This document shows, one piece after another, positions 57,723 to 64,000 of a stretch of DNA of 64,000 nt. Positions within the stretch are counted from its first letter, which is position 1. Each line of letters starts with the position of its first letter. The notes under the pieces were generated by a model. That model saw only the letters and a list, made by a program, of their open reading frames with translations, was not told where the DNA came from and did no database searches. The stretch is from assembly GCA_003210775.1 (NCBI GenBank), contig QCUI01000003.1:1-64000 (forward strand), in the 5' to 3' direction. The position numbers were made by a program, and so were the translations under genes. The stretch is from Synechococcus sp. AG-679-A04 (GTDB taxonomy: Bacteria > Cyanobacteriota > Cyanobacteriia > PCC-6307 > Cyanobiaceae).

Positions 57723-58358
57723 ATGAGTGAGCTCCAGCGTCTGAAAGGGTTGCTTCCCCCGGAGATGCAGAGCTGGGTGTTCGTTGAGGCAGCCGCTGCC
57801 GTTGAGCCGGCTTTGATCACTCTCGAAGAGATCGGCAGGGATGAGGTTGAGATTCAGATCGATCTTGACGCTTGGGACGACCTGGCCCTCGACCATCGCA
57901 ACCTGTTGTTCTGGCACGAAGTGGGCAGGATTCAGAACGACACCATTCCACGCGATGGCTGGGAGATGGCAGCGCTTGCGATCGGTCTTGGCGGGGCCAT
58001 CGGTGAGCTCTGGGTGCAAGACGGTCTGCTCTTGTTCATGGCTTTGGGTCTGTCTGGATTTGCTGGCTACCGCCTCTATCTCAAGAACAACGCGGAAAAA
58101 CGGCTTCGCGATGCCATCTCGGCTGATGAGCGGGCTATCGATCTGGCCTGTCGATTTGGCTACAGCGTCCCGAACGCTTACAAAAGTCTGGGAGGCGCGC
58201 TGAAGGACCTCGTCGAGAAAACCAGAAAGAAGAAAAAACGCAGCTTCTACGAAGACCGACTGGAGGCGTTGCGCAAGAGTGCTGGGAAGGCTCGCGCTGA
58301 AATGGCGCAACAGCAAGGTTCCCGTCAGTCCGTCACCAGCGAAAATGTCTATGGATAG
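57723..58358 (+). CDS. DUF3318 family membrane protein
   Basis: A 211-residue protein with the DUF3318 layout: a soluble N-terminus (LKGLLPPEMQSWVFVEAAAAVEPALIT), DLDAWDDLALDHRNLLFWHEVGRIQ, two membrane helices near 90-125, then a basic coiled region (VEKTRKKKKRSFYEDRLEAL). The HEVGR-type segment recalls a metalloprotease-like HExxx start, but no second motif was seen. ATG 57723 is preferred over GTG 57699. It overlaps rsfS by 14 bases. Confidence 0.75.
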   Translation: MSELQRLKGLLPPEMQSWVFVEAAAAVEPALITLEEIGRDEVEIQIDLDAWDDLALDHRNLLFWHEVGRIQNDTIPRDGWEMAALAIGLGGAIGELWVQDGLLLFMALGLSGFAGYRLYLKNNAEKRLRDAISADERAIDLACRFGYSVPNAYKSLGGALKDLVEKTRKKKKRSFYEDRLEALRKSAGKARAEMAQQQGSRQSVTSENVYG

Positions 58359-58716
58359 TGAACAGCTTGCGGAACTCGCAGCCGATGCCTGCGATGACCG
58401 TAAGGCGGTGGACATCCAGCTCATCCGCGTTGATGAGGTCTCCAGTCTTGCCGACTGGATGGTGATCGCTGGTGGCCAAAGCGACGTTCAGGTCAGGGCT
58501 ATTGCACGATCCGTTGAGGATCGGATTGAGGATGAAGTCCAAAGACTTCCCCTGCGCAAAGAGGGCGTGAACGAGGGACGCTGGGCCTTGCTGGATTACG
58601 GCGAACTTATCGTGCACGTGCTCCAACCCGGGGAAAGGAGTTACTACGACCTTGAAGCATTTTGGAGTCACGGGGAGAGTCGTCCCTACCTAACCTCCAA
58701 AACATCAGACGATTAA
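58345..58716 (+). CDS. rsfS: Ribosome silencing factor
   Basis: RsfS (RsfA/Iojap) binds ribosomal protein L14 and blocks subunit joining when nutrients are low. The 123-residue product has the family run KAVDIQLIRVDEVSSLADWMVIAGG, VQVRAIARSVEDRI and GRWALLDYGELIVHVLQPGERSYYDLE. Start is ATG 58345 or 58351. It overlaps the DUF3318 stop and is followed closely by the CGLD27 gene. Confidence 0.94.
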   Translation: MSMDSEQLAELAADACDDRKAVDIQLIRVDEVSSLADWMVIAGGQSDVQVRAIARSVEDRIEDEVQRLPLRKEGVNEGRWALLDYGELIVHVLQPGERSYYDLEAFWSHGESRPYLTSKTSDD

Positions 58717-58729
58717 CAGGCGGCCCTGC

Positions 58730-59224
58730 ATGGCCTCGAGCATCTCCTGCCCTGTTCCCCCTGAGCAGAGACCTCAGGAGGAATTTGCTCAATTCAGCCG
58801 ATCTTGGTTTTTTGCATGGCCCTGTACGGCCCAGGTGTCTCTTGACCGGGCCTTGCTGATCAGCTGGGTACTGATCTCACCGATCACCGTGCTGGTGGCC
58901 AGTGGAAGCTGGACCTTGCGCCACGATCCAGTGCGGTTGCTGCTAGCAGGAGGTGTTGCAGCTCTTGTGATGCCGATGCTGCTGTTAATTCGACAGTGGC
59001 TGGGCTGGACCTACGTGCACAAACGTCTGCTCTCGGAGAAGGTGGAATACGAGGAATCAGGTTGGTACGACGGTCAGGTCTGGGAAAAACCGGTTTCATG
59101 GCGAGAACGTGACTTGCTTCTTGCTCAACATGAAGTGAGGCCCATCCTTGGCCGGTTAGGGAGAGCCATGGCCTTGGTGACAGGTCTGATGCTTGGTGGA
59201 GCAAGCATCTGTCAGGCTCTCTGA
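58730..59224 (+). CDS. CGLD27/Ycf36 (DUF1230) membrane protein
   Basis: A 164-residue protein with the green-lineage signature ISCPVPPEQRPQEEFAQF near the N-terminus, two membrane helices (about 40-60 and 70-88) and YEESGWYDGQVWEKP in the soluble loop, then a last hydrophobic helix. CGLD27/Ycf36 is found in cyanobacteria, algae and plants; in plants it has been linked to iron-deficiency responses, but a biochemical role is not known to me. It sits 13 bases after rsfS. Confidence 0.88.
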   Translation: MASSISCPVPPEQRPQEEFAQFSRSWFFAWPCTAQVSLDRALLISWVLISPITVLVASGSWTLRHDPVRLLLAGGVAALVMPMLLLIRQWLGWTYVHKRLLSEKVEYEESGWYDGQVWEKPVSWRERDLLLAQHEVRPILGRLGRAMALVTGLMLGGASICQAL

Positions 59225-59243
59225 ACCTTAGGAACATCAGGGC

Positions 59244-60215
59244 ATGTCGATCCCATCGGGTTACCGCGGCTCGGCGCGGTCCCTGAGTACTCCACCCCTG
59301 GAAGTCCTGCTGCGGCGTGGGTCCTCAATCGAATCCACCCACAAAGTGCACGCGGTTGTCTGCGACAGCCGAGGTCGGGTGCTGATGAAAGCCGGGCAAC
59401 CGGATTTCGAAACCTTCATCCGCTCGGCGCTCAAACCCTTTCAGGCCCTGCCATTGATCAGCAGCGGAGCCTCGGAGACCTACAGCTGCGGTGAGCGCGG
59501 CATCGCCATCAGCTGTGGATCGCACTCGGGCACCCCTACCCATGCACGTGAAGCGTTCCGGATGCTGTGGAACGCAGAACTGGAAAGCGACGATCTTCAG
59601 TGCCCCATCCCTTCTGGTCGTTCCAGCCCTCTTGAACACAACTGCTCTGGCAAGCATGCCGCGTTTCTGATCACCGCCCGAAAGATGGGATGGCCCACTG
59701 AGAACTACCTTCAGGGAGACCATCCCCTGCAGCAGGAGATCTCACGACGTGTGGCGGAATTACTCGGTCTGCCCCCTGATGAATTGGTCGCTGAACGGGA
59801 TGACTGCGGCGCTCCAACAATGCGCCTTCAGCTCGATCAGATGGCTCTGTTATTTGCTCATCTCGGATCTTCTGCCCATGCAGAACTGGAACAGATCAGC
59901 AGAGCGATGCTGGCTCATCCTGAACTGGTGGCAGGGGAGGGACGATTCGACACGGAATTGATGCGACGCTCGCATCGCCAGGTGATCAGCAAGGGAGGCG
60001 CAGAGGGCGTTCAATGCCTCAGCAGAACTGGTGAGGGACTTGGCGTCGCCATCAAAGTAGAAGACGGAGCAAGACGGGCCAAACAGGCTGTGGCTCTTCA
60101 TCTGCTGCGTCAGCTCGACTGGATCACGCCGAGCGGACTGAAGGAGCTGGAGGAACAGCTGCTGATCCTCAACCCAGGCGTTCACCTTGAGGTGGAGGGT
60201 GAGCTGCGAACCTGA
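59244..60215 (+). CDS. L-asparaginase (thermolabile/Rhizobium-type II)
   Basis: A 323-residue member of the asparaginase family seen in Rhizobium etli (PF06089-like), unrelated to E. coli AnsA/B. Key stretches: YRSAL-type FIRSALKPFQALPLISSG, ISCGSHSGTPTHAREA, LEHNCSGKHAAFLITARKMG, RDDCGAPTMRL and a late HPELVAGEGRFDTELM. It hydrolyses asparagine to aspartate and ammonia. ATG 59244 has TTAGGA about 13 bases upstream. It is the last protein gene of the rsfS cluster before the tRNA. Confidence 0.9.
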   Translation: MSIPSGYRGSARSLSTPPLEVLLRRGSSIESTHKVHAVVCDSRGRVLMKAGQPDFETFIRSALKPFQALPLISSGASETYSCGERGIAISCGSHSGTPTHAREAFRMLWNAELESDDLQCPIPSGRSSPLEHNCSGKHAAFLITARKMGWPTENYLQGDHPLQQEISRRVAELLGLPPDELVAERDDCGAPTMRLQLDQMALLFAHLGSSAHAELEQISRAMLAHPELVAGEGRFDTELMRRSHRQVISKGGAEGVQCLSRTGEGLGVAIKVEDGARRAKQAVALHLLRQLDWITPSGLKELEEQLLILNPGVHLEVEGELRT

Positions 60216-60249
60216 CCGAGATTGTGTGGTGTTATCGAACACCAAGTTG

Positions 60250-60255
60250 TATAGT
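60250..60255 (+). promoter_or_regulatory. Possible -10 element of the initiator tRNA
   Basis: TATAGT lies 11 bases before the tRNA 5' end. No good -35 match was found at normal spacing. A GGTGTT / AACACC inverted repeat just upstream (60228-60243) could end the asparaginase transcript. Confidence 0.4.
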
Positions 60256-60266
60256 GATTGAGTCAA

Positions 60267-60343
<77 letters not shown>

Positions 60344-60346
60344 AAT

Positions 60347-60376
60347 AAAAAAGCCCCATTAAAGTGGGGCTTTTTT
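60347..60376. terminator. Bidirectional terminator after the initiator tRNA
   Basis: AAAAAAGCCCCA and TGGGGCTTTTTT form a 12-bp stem with a 6-base loop. The flanking A and T tracts suit both the tRNA and the convergent mscS gene. Confidence 0.93.
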
Positions 60377-60399
60377 ATTGCTTAAAGATTGGATTGTTT

Positions 60400-61422
60400 T
60401 TAGTCGGTTTGCTTCAAGTGCAAGGTCTGCGTTGGGAAGGCAAATTCAATACCTTTGTCTTGAAAGCAACGCATCAGCTTCAGATTGACTCGATATCTCA
60501 GGTCAAGGGAGTGGTCAAAGTCCCCATCTGGAACAAAAAACACATACTCAACATTGAGCGAGAAATCTCCATAGCTGATGAAATGTGCACGTCCAAATTG
60601 AGCACCTTCAACTGATTCAACAACCGACCGAATCAGCTCAGGGATCTTCTCCATCTGATCGGCTGACGTGTCATACGTGACGCCAATCACCTGCACAATC
60701 CTTCGGCGCGGCAAGTTGGTGAGATTTTCAATGGTGGCATTGAGCAAATCGCCATTGCTCATGACCGTTCTCTGTCCATTCAGGCTGCGAATAGAGGTTG
60801 AGCGCACCCCCACCTGTTCAACACGCCCCACAACATCACCGACTCGGATCTTCTGCCCCACAGAAAAGGGTTGATCCAAAAGAACGGTCAGATAATCGGT
60901 GAAGTTCTCCACAGGCCTCTGAAGAGCCAAACCAAGCCCGATGCCCGCTCCGGCCAGCGCCGCAAAAATCGCCCCAAGCTCCAGTCCCTCATTCTGCAGA
61001 TAGATCAGAAGGGCGAACAACCAAACCACTGTTCGCAGCATCGGCGAAAATCCGACAAGCATCTCGGGGGTGATCACGGGATGTTCCATCCGTCTGAGAG
61101 CACCATCTGCCAGACGCAAAAACACGCGATTGATCAGCCTTGCGATCAGCACAACCGCTAATAGCCGTGACACGGCGTAAATGGCGTGATCCGCCAGACC
61201 TGCCATCGGAAGAGCCTCCCACCCCCACACGAGCACCGCCAGCCAACCGATCGGCAACAGCGTGCTAGTGAACAGGCGGACAACAAATTCAGTTGTGCTG
61301 TACTGGCGACTGCTTGCCAGATGCAGCAGTACTGCGCGCAGAAGGCGCGTGAGCAGCAGAACTGCGAAGCAACCTCCGAGCCAGCGTGCCAGGGCCAAGA
61401 CCAAAAAGGGAGGAATGGACAT
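60400..61422 (-). CDS. Mechanosensitive channel MscS family protein
   Basis: A 340-residue membrane protein with about five hydrophobic segments. The pore-lining helix and beta domain are recognisable: LAGAGIGLGLALQRPVENF, LLDQPFSVGQKIRVGDVVGRVEQVGVRSTSIRS, and MSNGDLLNATIENLTN. These opens to let solutes out on hypo-osmotic shock. The C-terminal alpha/beta domain follows the MscS plan. It converges on the tRNA and is divergent from the GMC gene. Confidence 0.92.
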   Translation of the reverse strand: MSIPPFLVLALARWLGGCFAVLLLTRLLRAVLLHLASSRQYSTTEFVVRLFTSTLLPIGWLAVLVWGWEALPMAGLADHAIYAVSRLLAVVLIARLINRVFLRLADGALRRMEHPVITPEMLVGFSPMLRTVVWLFALLIYLQNEGLELGAIFAALAGAGIGLGLALQRPVENFTDYLTVLLDQPFSVGQKIRVGDVVGRVEQVGVRSTSIRSLNGQRTVMSNGDLLNATIENLTNLPRRRIVQVIGVTYDTSADQMEKIPELIRSVVESVEGAQFGRAHFISYGDFSLNVEYVFFVPDGDFDHSLDLRYRVNLKLMRCFQDKGIEFAFPTQTLHLKQTD

Positions 61423-61474
61423 TGGCCCTGGCAGCAGCGCTCATCGGAAACTATCTGTTGGTCATCGTCATGCC

Positions 61475-63130
61475 GTGTCCTTGAATCCCTTTGAAGCGAT
61501 TGTGATCGGGTCGGGAGCAACAGGCGGCGTGGCCGCGATGACACTTGCCGAAGCAGGACTCCACGTTCTGGTTGTGGAAGCGGGTCCCGATCGATCTGCC
61601 TCGGAGGCCCTTGGGAGCGAGCCTGGCAACAGTTTCAGGCGGGCCGAAGGGCTGATCAGCGGCCGCCATCGGCGTCAGGTGCAGCACCCTGGCTACTGGA
61701 AACAGAACCCCGCCCTCTACGCGGACGAGCGTCAGTACCCGTACAGCACACCAGACGATCAACCCTTTCTGTGGACCCAGGGCCGTCAGGTTGGCGGCCG
61801 CAGCCTGACATGGGGCGGCATCACCCTGCGGCTTTCGGACTATGAATTCAAAGGCGCGGATCATGACGGATATGGCCAAAACTGGCCCATCACGCATGCC
61901 GATCTCGATCCTCACTACAGCGCACTTGAGCAGCTGTTTGAAGTCCGTGGTGAGCGAGATGGCCTTGAACAGCTCCCTGATGGAGAGATGGCATCGGCTT
62001 TGCCGTTCATGCCTGAAGAGGAGCGATTCCGTGAGCTGCTGACAAAGGAACGCGGTCTCCCCTTTATCCACTCACGGGGCTTTGAGGCCCACCAACGACA
62101 GCAGACCTCGACCTGGCCGAAATCAAGCAGCAACGGCTCCAGCCTTCAGCGTGCTCTGGCTACGGGTCGCGTGGAGATTCTGTGCAATTCGATGGCGGAA
62201 TGCCTGGATATCGATCCAGCACAGGAGCGCGCCCGTTCTGTTGTGGTGGTGAACCGCAGCAGTGGAGAACGTCAGCGACTGGACTGCAACCTTGTGGTGG
62301 TCTGCGCTTCAACGATCGCGACGCTGCGTCTGCTGTTGCAGTCAGAGAATCAAGCCCAATCCAGGGGGTTCAGTGATCCCTCCGGCCTGCTGGGGAAAGG
62401 GTTGATGGACCACGTGTCCTGCTGTCGATTCTTCTCCGTGCCCAGTGAAACCGGACGTGGGTCGACTCAGCAATCCGACCCATCCAGCACGCTTTCAGGA
62501 GCAGGGAGCTTCTTTTTACCGTTCGGGAATGCCCCAGAGGTCTGCGCTGGGCGCCCCTTCCTGCGCGGCTATGGGATCTGGGGGGGCATCAACCGATTCG
62601 ATCCGCCGTGGTGGCTTAAACGCAATCCAGATCGTCGGCTGGGCTTTTTGATCGGCCACGGCGAGGTGCTCTCAGATGCAAGGAATCAGGTGTGCCTCTC
62701 GGAACGCTGCGACCCACTGGATGTGCCGATGCCCCATATCAGCTGCCAATGGAGAGCGAATGAGCAGGCCATGGTGCAACACATGCAAGGCACGATTGAA
62801 GACTGCATCAACATCGCCGGCGGTGTCACGACATCGCTTGCGGACCAAGTGCACCTTCCGATGGTCAAGCCGCTCGTCGCAAAAGCCCTTTCTGCCCAGG
62901 AGGACGCTCCACCTCCCGGGTATTACATCCATGAAGTCGGAGGTGCGCCCATGGGAAGCAGCGAAGACAACAGCGTCGTCGATCGCTGGAACCGGCTCTG
63001 GCGCTGTCCCAATGTGCTGGTGGTGGATGGAGCCTGTTGGCCCAGTTCCGGATGGCAGAGCCCGACGCTCACCATGATGGCCATCACCCGCAGGGCATGC
63101 CTGGCAGCTGTTAAGCCTGGGATCGACTGA
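61475..63130 (+). CDS. GMC-family FAD oxidoreductase
   Basis: A 551-residue flavoprotein. The FAD loop IVIGSGATGGVAAMTLAEAG is at the N-terminus, VGGRSLTWGGI follows, and the C-terminal GMC signature includes GGAPMGSSEDNSVVDRW, NVLVVDGACWPSSGWQSPT. The family oxidises alcohols, sugars or sterols; the substrate is unknown. GTG 61475 places the FAD loop at a normal distance and leaves a 52-base gap to mscS. An ATG at 61415 would overlap the divergent mscS start. Confidence 0.85.
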   Translation: MSLNPFEAIVIGSGATGGVAAMTLAEAGLHVLVVEAGPDRSASEALGSEPGNSFRRAEGLISGRHRRQVQHPGYWKQNPALYADERQYPYSTPDDQPFLWTQGRQVGGRSLTWGGITLRLSDYEFKGADHDGYGQNWPITHADLDPHYSALEQLFEVRGERDGLEQLPDGEMASALPFMPEEERFRELLTKERGLPFIHSRGFEAHQRQQTSTWPKSSSNGSSLQRALATGRVEILCNSMAECLDIDPAQERARSVVVVNRSSGERQRLDCNLVVVCASTIATLRLLLQSENQAQSRGFSDPSGLLGKGLMDHVSCCRFFSVPSETGRGSTQQSDPSSTLSGAGSFFLPFGNAPEVCAGRPFLRGYGIWGGINRFDPPWWLKRNPDRRLGFLIGHGEVLSDARNQVCLSERCDPLDVPMPHISCQWRANEQAMVQHMQGTIEDCINIAGGVTTSLADQVHLPMVKPLVAKALSAQEDAPPPGYYIHEVGGAPMGSSEDNSVVDRWNRLWRCPNVLVVDGACWPSSGWQSPTLTMMAITRRACLAAVKPGID

Positions 63131-63193
63131 ACAGAGGTCATCGAGAGAGGGCACGGCGACGGAACTTGAGCGCGCTATTCCTGCTGCATTGCT

Positions 63194-64000
63194 TCAGATT
63201 TGAGACTCTGTTGCTTCCTGCTTTGGTGTTGCGCGACGAAGGCTCGTCGGCCCAAGGGGATGATCGGCGTGTGGGTACGGATGATGTCCATGGTCATGGC
63301 TGTGATGGTCATGGTCATGGTCATGGTCATGGTCATGGTCATGATGGTGCCCAGCGCCAACCGCAATCGGGATGGCGTCGGGTTGACAAACGCCCGTGCA
63401 TTCGCGTTCGCAGAGTGCACAGGCTTCAGTCAGCCCTTCAACGTGGTGATGGTGGCTTGACTGGTCAAGCCCCACTTCCTGCTCAAAGCCCAGCACCTGA
63501 GCCCTGTATTTACAGAGAGAGCAGTTCATTGCCGCTTCTCCGCCCATCACCTCCTGAACCCGCTCCAGAAACGTGTCCAAAACGAAACTGTGATCTCCCA
63601 GATAGGACGCGTTGACAAAATCAACTTCCGGATGATCGTCCGCAACCCGCTCTGTGTGTTCACGGATGCGGCTGACCAACACCCCTGAGAACAGAAAATA
63701 AGGAAACACGATGATGCGCTTGAACCCAAGCTTCACCACATGACGCAGACCGGGTTCCACCAGTGGAAATGTGACGCCCGAATACACGGTTTCTCCCCAT
63801 CCGAAACCAAAGCCTTCCACCAACATCCTGGTGACCTTGGCGACGTTGGAATTGGCATCAGGATCCGAAGAACCACGACCAACGACCACGAGCATGGTGT
63901 CGGAGAGATCAACCCCGGAGGTCTTATTGAGAGCCTCCTGAATGCGTGCCCCTGCCGCGGCGATCATCAACCTGTCCACACCCAGTTCACGGCCGTAATC
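63194..64000 (-). CDS. cbiX: Sirohydrochlorin cobaltochelatase CbiX-type, 5' truncated by window edge
   Basis: The frame is open to the right edge, so the N-terminus lies outside; 268 residues are visible. The chelatase core shows VVVGRGSSDPDANSNVAKVTR and FPYFLFSGVLVSRI, consistent with insertion of cobalt (or iron) into sirohydrochlorin. The C-terminal extension has MNCSLCKYRAQVLGFEQE, typical of long CbiX forms with an iron-sulfur site. A second cluster CALCERECTGVC follows, and then a histidine/aspartate run that probably stores or hands over metal. The second cysteine cluster seems extra. Confidence 0.88.
   Translation of the reverse strand, partial: DYGRELGVDRLMIAAAGARIQEALNKTSGVDLSDTMLVVVGRGSSDPDANSNVAKVTRMLVEGFGFGWGETVYSGVTFPLVEPGLRHVVKLGFKRIIVFPYFLFSGVLVSRIREHTERVADDHPEVDFVNASYLGDHSFVLDTFLERVQEVMGGEAAMNCSLCKYRAQVLGFEQEVGLDQSSHHHHVEGLTEACALCERECTGVCQPDAIPIAVGAGHHHDHDHDHDHDHDHHSHDHGHHPYPHADHPLGPTSLRRATPKQEATESQI
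63305..63343. repeat. Tandem hexanucleotide repeat coding (Asp-His)n in cbiX
   Basis: ATGGTC is repeated six times perfectly from 63305 to 63340 and followed by ATG. On the coding strand it reads GACCAT, giving alternating aspartate and histidine. Such a tract can change length by slippage without shifting the frame. Confidence 0.92.

Overview
This window looks like a chromosomal segment of a marine picocyanobacterium of the Synechococcus/Cyanobium type. Pointers are chlH (Mg-chelatase), a high-light-inducible chlorophyll-binding protein, GlpX-type fructose/sedoheptulose bisphosphatase, an S-layer-homology porin, a CbiX-type cobaltochelatase with a histidine-rich tail, a CGLD27/Ycf36 protein, and many short proteins resembling cyanobacterial families of unknown function (DUF3038, DUF4335, DUF2949, DUF3288, DUF3318, DUF3386, DUF6447). 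No rRNA operon, prophage, insertion sequence or CRISPR array was seen. The only tRNA found is an initiator tRNA-Met.

Layout. 0.3-3.7 kb: accD, a small secreted protein, a Gfo/Idh/MocA oxidoreductase and a histidine-phosphatase lipoprotein. 3.9-6.2 kb: a class I and a class II fructose-bisphosphate aldolase in tandem, separated by a strong terminator hairpin. 6.4-16.3 kb: a TMEM175-like channel, an S66 peptidase, purS-purQ, an SDR, a methyltransferase-like membrane protein, an L,D-transpeptidase-like protein, an overlapping cluster (pentapeptide protein, CobW, MliC-like protein), a uracil phosphoribosyltransferase homologue without its PRPP loop, and ilvD. 16.3-25.6 kb: a secreted alpha/beta hydrolase, a CIA30 protein, then pgl, gnd, glgC, hemA and glpX on the minus strand with rpe divergent. 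This groups oxidative pentose phosphate, Calvin-cycle and glycogen steps.

25.7-34.1 kb is visibly richer in A+T and less dense: a large porin, a TM2 protein, feoA-feoB (ferrous iron uptake), an orphan ParA-type ATPase, a 113-residue unknown and several tiny open frames. This is the most accessory-looking part. 34.1-43.6 kb: ppk2, a two-component pair, an EF-hand protein, the DUF3038/DUF4335 pair, apt, a UbiH-like hydroxylase, hli and dapB. 43.7-51.8 kb: chlH, folP, tpiA, an S4-domain protein and an MsbA-like ABC exporter. 52.1-64.0 kb: an AGCS symporter, carB, rsfS, a CGLD27 protein, an asparaginase, initiator tRNA, an MscS channel, a GMC oxidoreductase and a CbiX chelatase that runs off the right edge.

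Functionally, the window joins central carbon flow (two aldolases, tpiA, glpX, rpe, pgl, gnd, glgC) with tetrapyrrole synthesis (hemA, chlH, cbiX) and metal handling (feoAB, cobW). All identifications come from reading motifs and protein layout by eye; no database search was run.
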